From Oreohelix idahoensis (lineage: Eukaryota; Mollusca; Gastropoda; Stylommatophora; Oreohelicidae): 64,000 nucleotides of DNA. Positions within the stretch are counted from its first letter, which is position 1. Every line of letters begins with the position of its first letter. Made by a program: the position numbers and the translations under genes. The DNA is taken from assembly GCA_024509875.1 (NCBI GenBank), contig JAMPIV010013730.1, positions 302,105-366,104 of the forward strand, given 5' to 3'. Positions 20,633 to 33,298 of this stretch are shown in pieces. The notes below the pieces were generated by a model. That model was not told the origin of the DNA and searched no databases. It was given only the letters and a program-made list of their open reading frames with translations.

Positions 20633-22618
20633 TGGTCGGTTTTGATGTTAAAGAAAAGTAGTAAGTATGTGTCTACAGAGTGAGGTCAGCTATGCAAGTC
20701 CCTGAGTCTAATAGTTGAGTATGATGTTCTCAGGATACCTGACTGCTACCACCCAAAGATCTCACTCTGCGATTTATTTTGGGTATCTAGTGTTTGTGAT
20801 GTTATTTATATGTCTTGATGTCTAGGGTAATGAAAATGTAGTGATAAATTCGTTAAACAGATACAATTTTAACTCACTAACATCGAATAAACAAGACTGG
20901 GTTTAAAGTTATGATATATATGTATATACAATTTAATTTCCTGTCCCTCAAATTTTTTAGGACAGGAATGTTTAACTTAAAATGAAATTATAGTTTTATA
21001 TCAAATTAACTACACAAGAAGGACATTAGTCCAATATATCTCTTAATATGTTAATGTTTATACACGTTTATTCCCTGTTGGAGACTACTGTTATCTGAAG
21101 AGTCACTATTGGGAAAAACTGGTATTCACATCATATCACAAACTGTTACTGAATAGGGTGGAGATCGAACATATTTGAGCTAGCATGTAAGCCCTGAAGA
21201 TTTAGGCTTATCTGAGAATCCGTGTAGACCCTGGATGACTGGTTTGAGAAAAGTGCACACGATCCACTGCCGTGTATTCTGGAGTCTGCTACTACTTGTA
21301 TGCTTTGATAAAGAAACAACCGGTAGGTTGCCTCAACTTCTGCAGCTCCGACTTCTGACCAACTTGAACTGGGTTATGTAACCCACAATCAATGAAATAA
21401 TCACACACTTTGTTAAGGTTTAACAGGCTGTCAATGGTCTGCTTGAAACCTTGCTTGTATGAAAAATCTCTATCAAGTGGCACCCTTCATAGCAGATACA
21501 GTAGTTTTATTCTCCCTATGTCTATTCTAACATTAACCAATCAGTTTAAACTACACCGATTTGACTCTTTTTTGAAAATCCCAAACATTTATTTTTGAAA
21601 ATCCCAAACATTTATGTACGTTTATCAATAAGTTCGCCAGTCTGATCCTAACATTACTGTTTAGACTATGTGTCGCTTACGCTGGCAAAACTTCAAAGTT
21701 ATACCTCTCCCTCCTCCTAGTAGTGTCTATCAAATGAGGCAAGCCAATGTGACTTGTTTCCAAGCAACGACTAGAAAAATGTTACTTTTAAATTGAGCTG
21801 GGATATCAGTGTGTTCGTATATCTGTTGTCAAATTTTATTTTATGCGATAACTCAGTCACTTTTGACGTTATCTAAAAGATGAAAAGTGATTATAAATCA
21901 GGCTGGTGTCCTTTATCTATCCAGTAGATTTTCATCTACGTCTTTATCTAAGTTTTCATCTTTGTACTTTTCTCTTTATTCATCCTTCTATAGAATGCAT
22001 AACATTATCTACGTTTTCTGTCTTTCTTTAGTCCCATTCGCTCCCCTGCACTCGTGTGTTCGTTAGTTTCAGTTTGAAAATACCCAAGTGGGTTTAGACT
22101 TTTTCCATACTAACCCCCGCTTCTCTCTGTCTCCCGTCTTTTTTTTAAAGAAACACGTGTTGGCCGACTTCCAAAACGGTTTCATGTTATATTAAAAAAA
22201 TTAGTACGAAGCAACGACAAAGCCTTTGGTAAGGGGATGGGTACCCTTGCGTGGTGTTAATAGTTTCAAATCGCATGCCTCTCGTTGGCGTTTTTGAAAA
22301 TGCGACGTTCTTGAAAAGAAAAAAATATAATTACTGTCGCATGTTGTAACTAATAATAGATTCTTAGAATACGTTAGTTAAAAAAATTTCAAGGAGTGTC
22401 CAATATTTTGCATTAGATTTTATCGTCCTTGACAATTTTCAAATTTTTATAGTAGCGGGTTATAAACGGTAACTTTACGTCACTAGAATTGGACTTGTGA
22501 AAAATATGAGCAGGGTAGGGCAATGGTAGCTATCTTGGCGTATGTGAACAAAATTCAATTACAGTATTATCATTATAATTTGAGTTGGAGGGTTAAAAAC
22601 GGTGCATTTTACTGCACA
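20633..22618 (-). repeat. 3' LTR of element A
   Basis: A 1986-bp repeat. On the - strand it begins TGTGCAGTAAAATGCACC directly after a purine-rich AAGAGGGGAGG tract and ends ...CATCAAAACCGACCA. It matches 36553-38472 almost base for base, apart from a 54-bp indel and scattered substitutions. Confidence 0.9.
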
Positions 22619-22689
22619 CCTCCCCTCTTAAAAGGATGCATCCCAATGCATCTTTATAATCCGTGTTAACAATCCTAATCAAATTAACT

Positions 22690-24150
22690 CAACTAAGCCC
22701 TATGACTATCCTGGGTTTCTGCAGGTGGGTGCCTACTAAAAAAATCTGCCCCGACATTCTGCGATCCAGGAATGTATTCAATGGTAAATGATTACGGTTG
22801 AATGAGCAAAGACCACCTTAATAAACGGGCATTTCCATGTTTTGCCTGGGCCAAAAATACTAATGGCTGATGATCTTATGGTACCACGAATGTTCTACCA
22901 TATAAATAGATCTGGAACTTCTTGGTCGCCCAGACTAAAGCTAAACATTCTTTTTCAATTGTTGAGTAATTTTGTTCCGCTCGATTTAATTTGCGACTGG
23001 CATAAGCAACTGGTTTTAATTCCCCAGCTGGTGAACAGGACCTTTGTAACAATGTGGCCCCCAAGCCCACATTACTAGCGTCCGTTCTTACCACGAATTC
23101 CTGACTCAAATCAGGTAATTTCAATATAGCCTTGCTGGTGAGTTTTTCCTTTAACTCATTATATGCCAATTCACATTCTGCAGACCATTCAATTTTATCC
23201 GGTTTTCCTTTGCGAGTTAAATCCGTCAGAGGCGCACACACAGAGTTAAAGTTTTTAATGTGTTTTTGATGAAAGCCACAAAGTGACACAAAGGATCGCA
23301 CATCTTTTCTAGTCTGTGGTCTGGGTGCTCTCTGTAATTTCTCCAGGTTCTTGGGGTCAGGGGTCATGCTACCCTGATGTACCGTATGTCCCAAGAATTC
23401 TAATTCCTTGCATCCAATACAACATTTTGTTGGTCTAGAAGTCAAATTTGCCTCTCTGAGTCTATTAAATAGCATATTCAAAGAGTTAACGTGTTCTTCA
23501 AATGTCTCCGTAGCGATGAGGATATCATCCATAAAATTTGTTATACATGGGTTTTTCAGTGGATCCAACAATTGTCGCATCATTCTGGAAAACACACTCG
23601 GGGCATTCTTCAATCCAAACGGTAACATGTTAAACTCTTAGTGCCCTTCCGATGTGCTAAACGCCAGATAAGGTCGGATCTCAGGCTTCACTGGAATTTG
23701 GTAATATCCCTTGCTGAGATCTACCTTGGAAAAATATTTTGCCTTGTTCAACCTGGCAAACAGTTGGTTAGTATCAGGTAATGGATCCACCTGACTTTCT
23801 GTGACAGCATTCAGTTTCATGTAATCTATGCACAGTCTATGTTCCCCAGAGGGTTTCCTCAACAGTACCACACTGGAGCTATACGGAGATTCACTGTAAG
23901 AAATGATCCCTTCTTGTAACAGATAATCTATCTCCTCTTTCAAAGCTTTCTCTTTTGCGAATGGGATAGTATAGGCTCTCATACAGATGGGTGTTGGGTC
24001 TAGTAGTTTCATGTCATATTCCAACAAGTTGGTGTGCCCCGGTTTATCCGTTAACACGTCTGTATGATTCTCCAGAACCTTTTGAATCATCTCCCTCTGC
24101 CCTTTTGTCAGATGTTTACTGATCTTTACCTGTGCAGGAGTCTCACAGGG
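22690..24150 (-). pseudogene. Element A reverse transcriptase and RNase H, with stops
   Basis: Read from 24150 down. 'KGQREMIQKVLENHTDVLTD' leads into the RT: 'SPYSSSVVLLRKPSGEHRL', 'KVDLSKGYYQIPVKPEIRP', then a TAA replacing Tyr after 'STSEGH' (23639-23641), 'NMLPFGLKNAPSVFSRMM', the active-site 'NFMDDILIATE' and 'ELEFLGHTVHQG'. RNase H follows: 'EFVVRTDASNVGLGATL' (first Asp), 'NYSTIEKECLALVWA' (Glu), 'DHQPLVFLAQ' after another stop, and 'GSQNVGADFFSRHP' (last Asp). At least three stops break the frame. It would copy element RNA into DNA if intact. Confidence 0.9.
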
Positions 24151-24162
24151 TTTCAGTGGGTA

Positions 24163-25054
24163 TTAAACAGAGATGAGAGGTTCATTCTTCATTTCAGTGG
24201 CTATGGCTAAGGTCATTAAGTGTGTCCCTTCCACATTGTTTCTCTCATTGTATTTCTTTAGAAGATTCACGTGATAGACTTTTTCCTTCCCTTTCTTGTC
24301 TATCTTGTAGTTAGTTCTAGATACCTTTTCCAAAACTGTGTATGGACCTTGCCATCCAATTTGAAGTTTGTTGCTGCTGCCGGGTAGTAGAAGAAGCACC
24401 TTCTCTCCCACAGCTAACTCCCTATCCTTCGCTTTCTTATTGTAATATGCAGCATGTTTCTTTCTGGCTTGTCTTAGGTTATCATTTGCAAGTTTCCAGC
24501 CAGTTTTTAAGCGAGTGGTCAGCTCGTTCACATACTGATATGATGAGGTAACAGTCTCCTCTGCCTTCTCATCTGTCCACGTCCTCAATAAGGCTTCCAA
24601 TGGACCTTTTATTGGTCTCCCAAATAGCAGTGTTGCTGGTGCCATTCCAGTCGAATTATGTGGTACTTCACGATAAGCAAACAGAGCCTCGTGTAAGTAT
24701 TGATCCCACGTATCAGGTTTCTCATGTGCCAACTTTCTCAGGATGGAGATAAGTGTCCCGTTAAACCTTTCCACATGGCCGTTCCCTTGGGGGTGATACG
24801 GACTACAATGAAAGTGTCTGGCTTGGAAGATCCTGAAAACTTCCTCCGTTAGTCTCCCCTTGAACTGTGATCCATTATCACTCAAGATTTGGTGGGGAAA
24901 TCCTAACCTTGTGAATATCGTAAGTAATGCCTCTGCCACATGTTTCGAATCGATTGATGACAGGGCTACCGCCTCTCCCCACATAGAACAAGTGTCCACC
25001 AGAGTAAGGATGTAACTGTTCCTCCTCTTGGAACGTGTGAGAGGTCCCACAATG
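24163..25054 (-). pseudogene. Element A integrase, catalytic core and C-terminal part
   Basis: Continues on the - strand from the element-B insertion: 'DIVGPLTRSKRRNSYIL' (first catalytic Asp codon split by the insertion), 'ILSDNGSQFKGRL' (second Asp), 'HPQGNGHVERFNGTL' (Glu), 'ALFAYREVPHNSTGMAPATL' and a GPY/F-type end 'GWQGPYTVLEKVSRTNYKID', then 'KVYHVNLLKKYNE'. A stop follows near 24163 before the RT region ('YPLKPCETPAQ'). No chromodomain seen. The N-terminal zinc module lies 9.3 kb away at 34383-34600. Confidence 0.9.
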
Positions 25055-25059
25055 TCCAC

Positions 25060-26142
25060 TGATGCGTGATGCCATATGATGATGGATGGTATCCGCATGT
25101 CTGGTTTTGTGTGGTGTGCAGATGTGTTCAGTCAAAAACAATGTTCATACAAAAATAACAGGGCAATCCACATAGGACGTCAGTAAACTCACGACGTATA
25201 AAGTCAATGATTCTTGTAACAGCCGTTGACGTTTTTCTTCATTATTTATTGTGGACGCCACAGTGACAAAATGGTTACGCGAATATGTAGGCACATCAAA
25301 CAGTCATTTTCACAGCAACATTCAATACAGCAATAGACGGTAGACAGCATTACAATGATGAGTCAGATGCATGTTATATTTCATAGTGCTGTAAATGTAG
25401 TCAGGTGAAAAACTCCATCCTTTTCTATAACAGCCAGGAGATAACCAGATGTATGAAATCAGTTCACTCTCCGTAATCTGACTTCAGCAAGACAGACACG
25501 TCTGCCGAAGTATAAATAATGTCCTCAAAAATATCCTCTAGATAACAAAGGTTTTTCAAACCTAGTTCAGGTAACCAAGTAGCAAGTAATAGTCCTTGGG
25601 ACCTGCATCAACCGATGCAGCACAATACAGCGACATGTGAGCTGGGAAAACATCTCGTGACGACGACTTTCGAAGACAGGCTATGAACCAGAAATCGTTC
25701 ACGACCAAAAATCGATAGAGTTAATGAAAATGTTAATTTACCTTGCCTTCCGGAAATACACAGAAATATCACGCCTCCCGGCATGTGCAAATACACTAGA
25801 GGTATTATCCCGAATAAACGAAATATCCATAAGAGGACTACACATCCCTGACAGAACAAAAAAATAGCGGAGATCCCCTCTTCAACGAGGCATCTCTTTC
25901 GCCATTCCAAATCGCTCACTCCACTAGTGGTGGGCGGAAACCGATCGACCAAAAAGCAAGACAAGTCATGCGCAGTCCAGCGCAAAATGACCACAGCTCA
26001 AAAACTCAACTGCATTCAATACCAACGCGAGAAGACAAATGCTTACCGAGAAAAGTAACTATAAATTTCAAGCAGTTGTTGCCCTTGCGTTATAAAATAG
26101 ATATTGTAATAAAATGATGTTGCGAGAATTTATCACGCAACA
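25060..26142 (-). repeat. 3' LTR of element B
   Basis: 1083 bp, on the - strand starting TGTTGCGTGAT and ending ATCACGCATCA, so the ends form an imperfect inverted repeat. Differs from the 5' LTR by a few substitutions and small indels (for example one A in an A run near 25136, and 'CACTCCACTAG' against 'CACCACTAG'). Frames inside it at 25608-25994 are not genes. Confidence 0.95.
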
Positions 26143-26911
26143 TATCACCACCTCCTCCCGATAAAAAAAAAATGTGGAACATATTTTTTTTTTTTTAAAT
26201 ATCAAAGAGCATGCGATAAGCGGCTCAAAACGCACGAATTATGCGCTGATAATTAATTAAATTGCCTAACATGAGGCTAATTATAGAGTGTCTGGTGAGG
26301 ATATACCTCAACAGAAAAATAAATATGTCTAAAAAAATATTCACATCGGGGAGGTGTCACCAACACACATCACGTTAGCATGTAAACACAATATACGTAT
26401 GCAAGTTACCATAATCATCATTAAACAGCATACTCTAATATTGTCTTTAAAAATGGATGTACAAATCTAATAGGAAAATTTAAATAGTACATTATTTGAC
26501 ATGTAATGACATAAGTACATAGTAAAGTTAAACTACATGACGATCCAGGACATATGCTCTGGTATTCCGAGGGTAAGTACACAATCTAGAACTCGTCATG
26601 CTTGATACTAGTAAGGTAAGTCCTCAGCTCAACAATGACATTCTGAGAAAGTACAAGCAATATAATGCTAATTAATAACTAATATGCTTCATAAGGTACA
26701 ATACATTATTAATAATTGTGGCTGTTTAGTAAACTAACGGCCCTTATATTAACTACTCAGTCCTCCTCTATCATCTTAAAAAACGAACAGAAGAAGATGA
26801 CAACAAAGCACGATAGTGTGTACATATAAAGTGAGTACAGATGTGCTAATCTATTGTAGTAATATAGGTGTGTTATGACTCTGTAATATATGGAAATATA
26901 GGACAGAAGTA
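26143..26911 (-). other. 3' untranslated region and polypurine tract of element B
   Basis: Non-coding 0.77 kb between the pol stop and the 3' LTR. The tract ATCGGGAGGAGGTGGTGATA (- strand) ends directly at the LTR and is the likely primer for plus-strand DNA synthesis. A T/A-rich run lies beside it. Confidence 0.7.
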
Positions 26912-29900
26912 TTAGTTGGAGTCATGTGGGCATCCAGACAAAATGTCAGCCATCACATTATCCGCACCACGGATAGCTCGTACCGTGAAGTGAAAAGGTT
27001 GAAGAGCTATAGCATATCGAGTGGATCTCGAACTCTTCAAATTCTTAGTCTGAATAGCTGTAAGAGCTCTCCGATCAGTCTCTAGAATGAAATGTGCGCC
27101 CAGGAGGAATCTTTGTAGCTTTAGAATTGACCAAACCATCGCTAACAACTCACGGTCTAAAACCGAGTAGTTCCTCTCTGCCGCATTTAGTTTTCTAGAA
27201 ATGTACATAACAGGATGCAGAGCACTTGCACACTCTTGCATCAGTGCTGCTCCAATCCCAGTGGATGAAGCATCACTCCGAAGAACAAAAGTCCTATCAA
27301 GAGTAGGTAATCTTAAGATGGGAGGAGAAGAAAATATATTCTTGATTTGGTCTAGTGAAGATTGGCATTCTTCAGACCAACGGACCAGATTAGGCGAACC
27401 TTTCTTCAACAATGTTGATAGAGGTGCCATGATCGAAGATAAATTTGGAATAAATCTCCCATAAAATTGAATTAAACCTAAGAGACTCCTAACTTGTTTC
27501 TTCGTTTTAGGAACAGAGATGTTCAGTATTTTGGAAGTATTGTGGTCTTCTGTCTTCAAGAGACCATGACCAACACGATGACCCAGGAAAGAGATTTCAC
27601 CAAAACCAACAAAAGCTTTAGAAGGTTTTGCTGTCAAATTATTCTCACGTAGAGTGGACAGTAAGTCATATAACCCTAAATAGTGATCTTCCCAGGTATC
27701 ACTGAAGAGACAGATGTCATCTAAGTATGCGATGACATCCGAACGATGTGACAGAATTCGACGCATCATGCGAACGAAAGTGGCAGGGGCGTTCATGAGA
27801 CCAAAAGGCATAACATTCCATTGAAATAGACCCCTAGGTGTAGAAAAAGCAGTAAGAGGTTTGGCATGCTCTGCTAAAGGCACTTGCCAATAACCTTTAG
27901 ACAAGTCAAGTTTAGTGAAGAATCCAGAATTAGAAAGTCTAATCAGTAGATCTTCTAACAAAGGCATCGGTTCAGCGTCGAACTTTGTGACCTGATTCAA
28001 TTTGCGATAATCAACACAAATTCGTATGTTCTTATCCTTCTTCCGGACAATAACCATGGAAGAAGAATATGGTGAAGTCGATGGTTCAACTATATCTAAT
28101 TGAATCATTTCATCCAATTCCTTTTCCACCCGCGACTGAAAGTGTATAGGAATAGGATACGGCCTAACCCTAATTGGATTATTGTCGGTAAGAATTATGT
28201 CATGTTCTATGACATCTGTGTGTCCAGGAATGTCAGTGAGAACATCCTGAAATGTTTGTAACATCGACGAGACTTGTCGATGTTCGTCACCAGAAAGATT
28301 AGGAGAAACCGAAACGTTTTTCCAAGATTCCGTAGAATGTAATGGAACCACTGGAAGGGGAAGGTTGACATCAGAGAAGGTAGCTTCCTCATCCTGTATG
28401 ACAGACAGGGATGAATAATGACCGTGAGGTGCAGGAGCATCATCCGTTGCCTGGAAAATAGGCAGCAAATAGTCCGGACGTTCGTGAAATTCCGAAAGCA
28501 TGTTTATGTGGAAAGTTTTATGCTTTCCATCAATATCTACCACATAGTCAACATCGGAAATCCGAGAGACTATTGCATACGGACCTTTCCATGCAATAAG
28601 AAGTCTATTTTCCCTACTGGGGAGTAGGACGAATGCTTTGTCACCTGGACAAAGTTGTCGTAGACATCTATTCTTGTTAGCAAACTGTCTTGCCTTCTCT
28701 TTAGCAATTTCTGATGAAGCAGTTGCTAGCTTACATGCCTCAATGATCTTTTGTCTAAGAGCAATGACATACTCATATGAGGATTGAGTTTCATCGCTAA
28801 TATCATCGGCAGTGATGAGATCATGTAATAAAGACATAGGGCCGCGTGGACGCGCGCCAAAGACAAGTTCGAAGGGAGAAAATCCTGTGTGTTCATTAGG
28901 GACTTCTCTATAGGCAAAGAGAGCCGCGGGTAAAACCCTGTCCCAATCTTGAGGATGATCTTCAGTTATCTTACCAAGCAAAGTCTTGAGCGTTCTATTC
29001 AGACGCTCAACTAACCCATTAGACATAGGATGGTAGATACTACTGAGAGATCGTTCAATATGTAAGGTAGACATTACCTGTGACATAGTGTCAGATATGA
29101 GTTGAGTGCCATGGTCTGACAATATTTCTCTGGGGAACCCCAAGCGAGAAAATATCAACCAAAGAGCATCTGCGATATCTGTAGTAGATATGCTCTTATG
29201 AGGAATAGCCTCTGGCCAACGTGTGCACATATCGACACATGTAAGGATAAACTGATGTCCTCTGGCCGACTTGACCTTAAAAGGGCCAATAATATCTATG
29301 GCCATTTTCTGGAACGGCCGAATAGGAATGTCAGCAGCCTGGATAGGCGCAGCATGTCGTGGTCCTCTAGATTTGACCTCCTGACATACCTTGCATGATC
29401 GGCAGTAAATACGAATGTCCTTATTGACAAAAGGCCAAAAGAAAGCCGCAAGGACTCTCGACTTCGTACGGGAAAAACCCATATGTCCAGCACATTGCGA
29501 GTCATGAGCATGTTGTAATATTTGCACTCTCATGCTCTTGGGAACAAGAATTTGCGAATGTGCCGACGTAGTCGAATCTTGTACCATACGTACAAGTACG
29601 CCGTTTCTCATTGCAATCCAAGATTTTCTATTTGTATCCTGATTCGGATCACCTTTCTTCGCAAGAACGAAGAATTTTTTTAAAGAAGGATCTTCTTCTT
29701 GCAATTTTATGAAAGAGTCACGAGTGATTACTAAGTGACTATCTTGGCTATCAACTTCATTATCACTATTCAGTGAAGTTTCGGGTGTTTGTAGAGCTTG
29801 TGCTCTTGTAACTACTGCATTTGTAGCTTGCATGTTATTATCTTCCCAAGCAGCAATCTGCTGTGGGGTACACTCCCTAACTCCGTGAATACGACCAATA

Positions 29901-30380
29901 ATAAGGTCCGCAATAGGATTAGGTAAGAGACAAGCATGCACATCTCCAGTAAAGAAAGGAGTGGCAATGCGAATTACAGCAGTAGGATATTTTTCTAGAG
30001 TGCCGCCAAATGTGACACATTTAATAACCCTTCCTGTAGCACAAGATGGATCTACAAGCGATTGTCTAACACCAATTGTGGTGCATCCGGAATCGAAAAG
30101 TAGTGAGACCGGAGTATCATTAACAAGACCCTTATGTAGAATTAAAGAACCCCTCCCGTCATGCGCAACAGCAGCAGGAAGAGCGGGAAGTGGGTGACCA
30201 CAACTCAAAGTAGTTATGGTACCCGGTTCGAATAAAGTACTGCATTGGGGGCATTTGTTTGCTCTCTCAAAGTCAAAAGCAGAACTAGTGACAGCGCCAA
30301 AGTTTTTATTATCAACAACATGATTACAGGCTCCCTCAGTTTCCTGTTGTACAGCATTAGCCTGCTGATATCTCTTTTTT
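26912..30380 (-). CDS. Element B pol: protease, integrase, reverse transcriptase, RNase H
   Basis: The open frame spans 26912-30769 (1285 codons), but roughly the first 130 codons overlap gag out of frame, so true pol probably starts near 30380. Order of domains: a zinc-ribbon-like 'CPQC...LSCGH' (about residues 173-192); protease 'SLLFDSGCTT' (DSG near 226); H2C2 zinc module 'HDSQCAGHMG' and 'CRSCKVCQ'; integrase DDE at 'MAIDIIGPF', 'ILSDHGTQL' and 'SNGLVERLNRT', with a GPY-type 'AWKGPYAIVSRI' module; RT 'KLDLSKGYWQVPL' and active site 'AYLDDICLFS'; RNase H 'RSDASSTGIGAAL', 'SVLDRELLAMVW' and 'GADNVMADILSG'. Integrase before RT is the Gmr1 hallmark. No stop in the whole frame. Gag and pol are offset by one base (+1), so either ribosomal slippage or an indel joins them. 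Confidence 0.95.
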
Positions 30381-31868
30381 GTGTTGAGATCTACCCCGAC
30401 TATTATTACCTCTGAAGTTATCAGAGTTATTATTATCTCTGCAGTTATTATTGTCTCTATTGTAATTGTTATCCTGGTTCGAATTCCAGTTTCCACGATT
30501 ACTATCATGTTCACATTGATGCGAACATCTATTTGTTTGGTTCTGAGGTCTTCGGCAGGAATAACCTCTATTACCATATCCTCTTTTGAAATGCCTATAA
30601 TTATTAGGGTGATAGTAACGACCACTATCAGGTTGTCTCCAATTCTTCGAAGAAGAATCACCATGAAATTGATTTCCATGATTTTGACAGAAATTACCGC
30701 TACTCTTTCTATCAAAATTTTGTTGGAATCTACGAGCAAAGTTTTGACCATACGGAGCTGCCGAAGCAACTGGTAAACCTTCTTTCACCTTAGAGTTACC
30801 CATGGTTATGTGTGGGTGTGCAGTTACGTATTGGCAACAGAAATCTTCCATTTCTTTTATTGTTTTAGGTTTACGTTCATGAAGGAAAGCAAGGAAAGAC
30901 TCATTGACAGACGACATGACTTTGTCTCTAAGTATTAAGTCCATAAGTCCTTCATAAGTTTTTTCCGTCTTAGATAGTTCAACCCATCGTGAGAAAGTAA
31001 TGCGTATTCTTGCAATAAACTCGGAGAATTCAACTCCATTTTCAGGTAACATGTTTTTAAATTGTAGACGATAGCCGTCTTCGTTAAGCTGATATTTCTT
31101 TAACAGAGCGGCCCTGACAACCTCATAATTGTTCTTGTCAGGTTCATCCACCATATTTAATATACTTAGAGCTTTACCTGTCAGTATCCCTGATAACTGA
31201 TAAACATATTTTGCTTTGTCTATGTTATGAGCTGTACATGCTTGTTCAAATCTGTCCAGATAGAACATTATGTCATCACTGGAAGGACTAAATGTTGGTA
31301 ACTTAATCTTAAAAGTATCATTATTAGCCTTACCAGAAGATGAACCCTTGTTTGAATCATTACCATTACTCATGTTCATCAATTTCAATTTTTCCAACTC
31401 TAAAGCTAAGACCTTTTCTTCATGTTCCATTTTTGCTTTCTCTTTCCTCTCATCAGATTCTCTCTGTAATCTTCTCTCCTCAGCCGGAGCCTCTATTTGA
31501 AGTCTTTCAGCTTCTTTTTCAAGTCTTTTATTTTCAGCCTCTTTTTCAAGTCTTTTATTCTCAGCTTCTTTTTCAAGTCTTTTATTCTCAGCTTCTTTTT
31601 CAAGTCTTTTATTCTCAGCTTCTAGCTGGAGTTTTCTTTCCTCAGCTTCTGATTCCCTTTTTTGTTTTTCCATTTCCATTTGGAATCTTTTCTCATCCAC
31701 CTGCATCTGCAGTTTCTTTTGTTCAGCTTCCATATGCAGTTTCTTTTGTTCAGCTTCCATTGCTTTATCATATCGAGCAGTTGCAAATTCTTCTAACTTA
31801 TCACCAGTCTTCCCAAGCAATTTACCCTGCTCAACAAAGTGCTCAAATGTAGACATGTTGTCTAACAT
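30357..31868 (-). CDS. Element B gag with coiled coil and SCAN-like capsid end
   Basis: A 503-residue frame starting at Met 31868. Residues about 30-160 are a long charged coiled coil, including four copies of the 9-residue unit 'NKRLEKEAE'. Residues about 190-360 are the capsid: 'KIKLPTFSPSSDDIMFYLDR', then 'YEGLMDLILRDKVMSSVNES' and 'FLAFLHERKPKTIKEMEDF', helices resembling the SCAN domain. Vertebrate SCAN domains are reported to derive from Gmr1-like gag. The tail is Asn/Arg-rich with clustered Cys/His ('CSHQCEHD') but no canonical CX2CX4HX4C knuckle. It would package element RNA. Ends inside the pol overlap. Confidence 0.9.
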   Translation of the reverse strand: MLDNMSTFEHFVEQGKLLGKTGDKLEEFATARYDKAMEAEQKKLHMEAEQKKLQMQVDEKRFQMEMEKQKRESEAEERKLQLEAENKRLEKEAENKRLEKEAENKRLEKEAENKRLEKEAERLQIEAPAEERRLQRESDERKEKAKMEHEEKVLALELEKLKLMNMSNGNDSNKGSSSGKANNDTFKIKLPTFSPSSDDIMFYLDRFEQACTAHNIDKAKYVYQLSGILTGKALSILNMVDEPDKNNYEVVRAALLKKYQLNEDGYRLQFKNMLPENGVEFSEFIARIRITFSRWVELSKTEKTYEGLMDLILRDKVMSSVNESFLAFLHERKPKTIKEMEDFCCQYVTAHPHITMGNSKVKEGLPVASAAPYGQNFARRFQQNFDRKSSGNFCQNHGNQFHGDSSSKNWRQPDSGRYYHPNNYRHFKRGYGNRGYSCRRPQNQTNRCSHQCEHDSNRGNWNSNQDNNYNRDNNNCRDNNNSDNFRGNNSRGRSQHKKEISAG

Positions 31869-33298
31869 ATGCGTCCAAAACCTGAAATAATTAACTAATT
31901 TATTTCAAACCTAAGTGTAACAAGTCTTAATTAAGCACTTGTATATTCACATCACCTTATATTATCCCAGTCTCTGTGGGAAACAAGTCTCCAATCAAAG
32001 AACTTGTATATGAAATATCACCAATCAATTCTTGATCATAAGTGCACTTCTCATTCAATAGTGCACGACACTATTCATCATTCATTTATCATCAGTGTAG
32101 TAGTAACAGTGCATTAGCATAGCCCATTAACTAATTACTATAACTGTAAACAATGACTATGTAAACACATGCAGAATGTAAACATTGAAAATGTAAACAA
32201 TGCAAACAATGTAAACAATAACAATGTAAACAATAACAAAGATCAGCAACAATACAAAAACGTTCGCAGAAATCAACTAAAAATAAAGCAGAAATTAATG
32301 AAATATCACAAAAAATGTGACGATATCTACGATAGAATTAAACAAAATACATGACACCACAGTGTATAAACAAAAATGTTGTATGAAACTAAATTATAGA
32401 CAAGAGTAGGCTAACAAATACAAACAAATCAAAACAAAACTAAAGAATGCGAAATAATAACGAAAACAATATTAAAACATGTCATCACAGCTAACATAAA
32501 TAGCAACAGAAGTCGCTTAGCAAATTCCAGTATCGGAAGCAAACCCTACAGAAAACGCTCACAATAGACGACCTCTATGACGTGGCATAATCTAACGGAG
32601 ACACCACCCAACCGAGAACCCGCTGAAATATAAACATATAAATATACAAATAACATATAGACATATAACATATAGAATGAGATGATACACAGAAGACTCA
32701 GCAGAAGTATAAGGGCACAGTTTACATACAAACAGGCCACTTAACTTATAGGCTTCCAATCGTCGAACAGCAGAAAAAACGGATGTCAATCAACGTCCTA
32801 AAGAGCGAAGCTCCAACGATGATGGCACATCTGAACTGCTTCCACTGCTAACACGATGGTACTTGAGCTTCTGAAATACTGTGTGTTGAGTTGTTTCGGC
32901 ACTTGACCTTCTAATCCAAAAGTAAGTTGATGGAAATCGGTACTTGGCCTTCTTCAGAAAACAACCCGTTTCAACCGGCACTTGACCTTCACAAAAACGA
33001 CAGCACTGGAACCTTGACAGCAGCAACTTGCTTGACTTGCGTAAAAGATAACAGCAGTCCGAGTTATCCGGCAACATGTAACAACGCCGGGTACTGTCAA
33101 ATTCTTGTTTCCGTCAAAAAATTGAAATTTTGACTTTTTACCGGGCAACGCCGAGTACTTTGAAAATGGTGAAGATGTTGACTGTATTGAAGAATGTTAA
33201 TTTCTTGAAGGATGCTGATGAATTCTTGTTGAAAATGAAGTGGGTAAGGGACCCCGTGTTTGCTGGTACCAGAATCAAACCAGCTTATGGCCACCAAA
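31869..33298 (-). other. 5' leader of element B
   Basis: 1.4 kb between the 5' LTR and gag. Contains A-rich 'AACAATGTAAACAATAACA'-type repeats at 32180-32240. Short frames on both strands are without features. Two bases inside the LTR the - strand reads TGGTGGCCATAAGC, the expected place for a primer-binding site, but I cannot match it to a particular tRNA. Confidence 0.55.

Noticed and set aside
25608..25994. 128-codon frame, repeated at 33846-34097
   Set aside because: Lies wholly inside both LTRs of element B and shows no domain; not conserved in length between the two LTRs.
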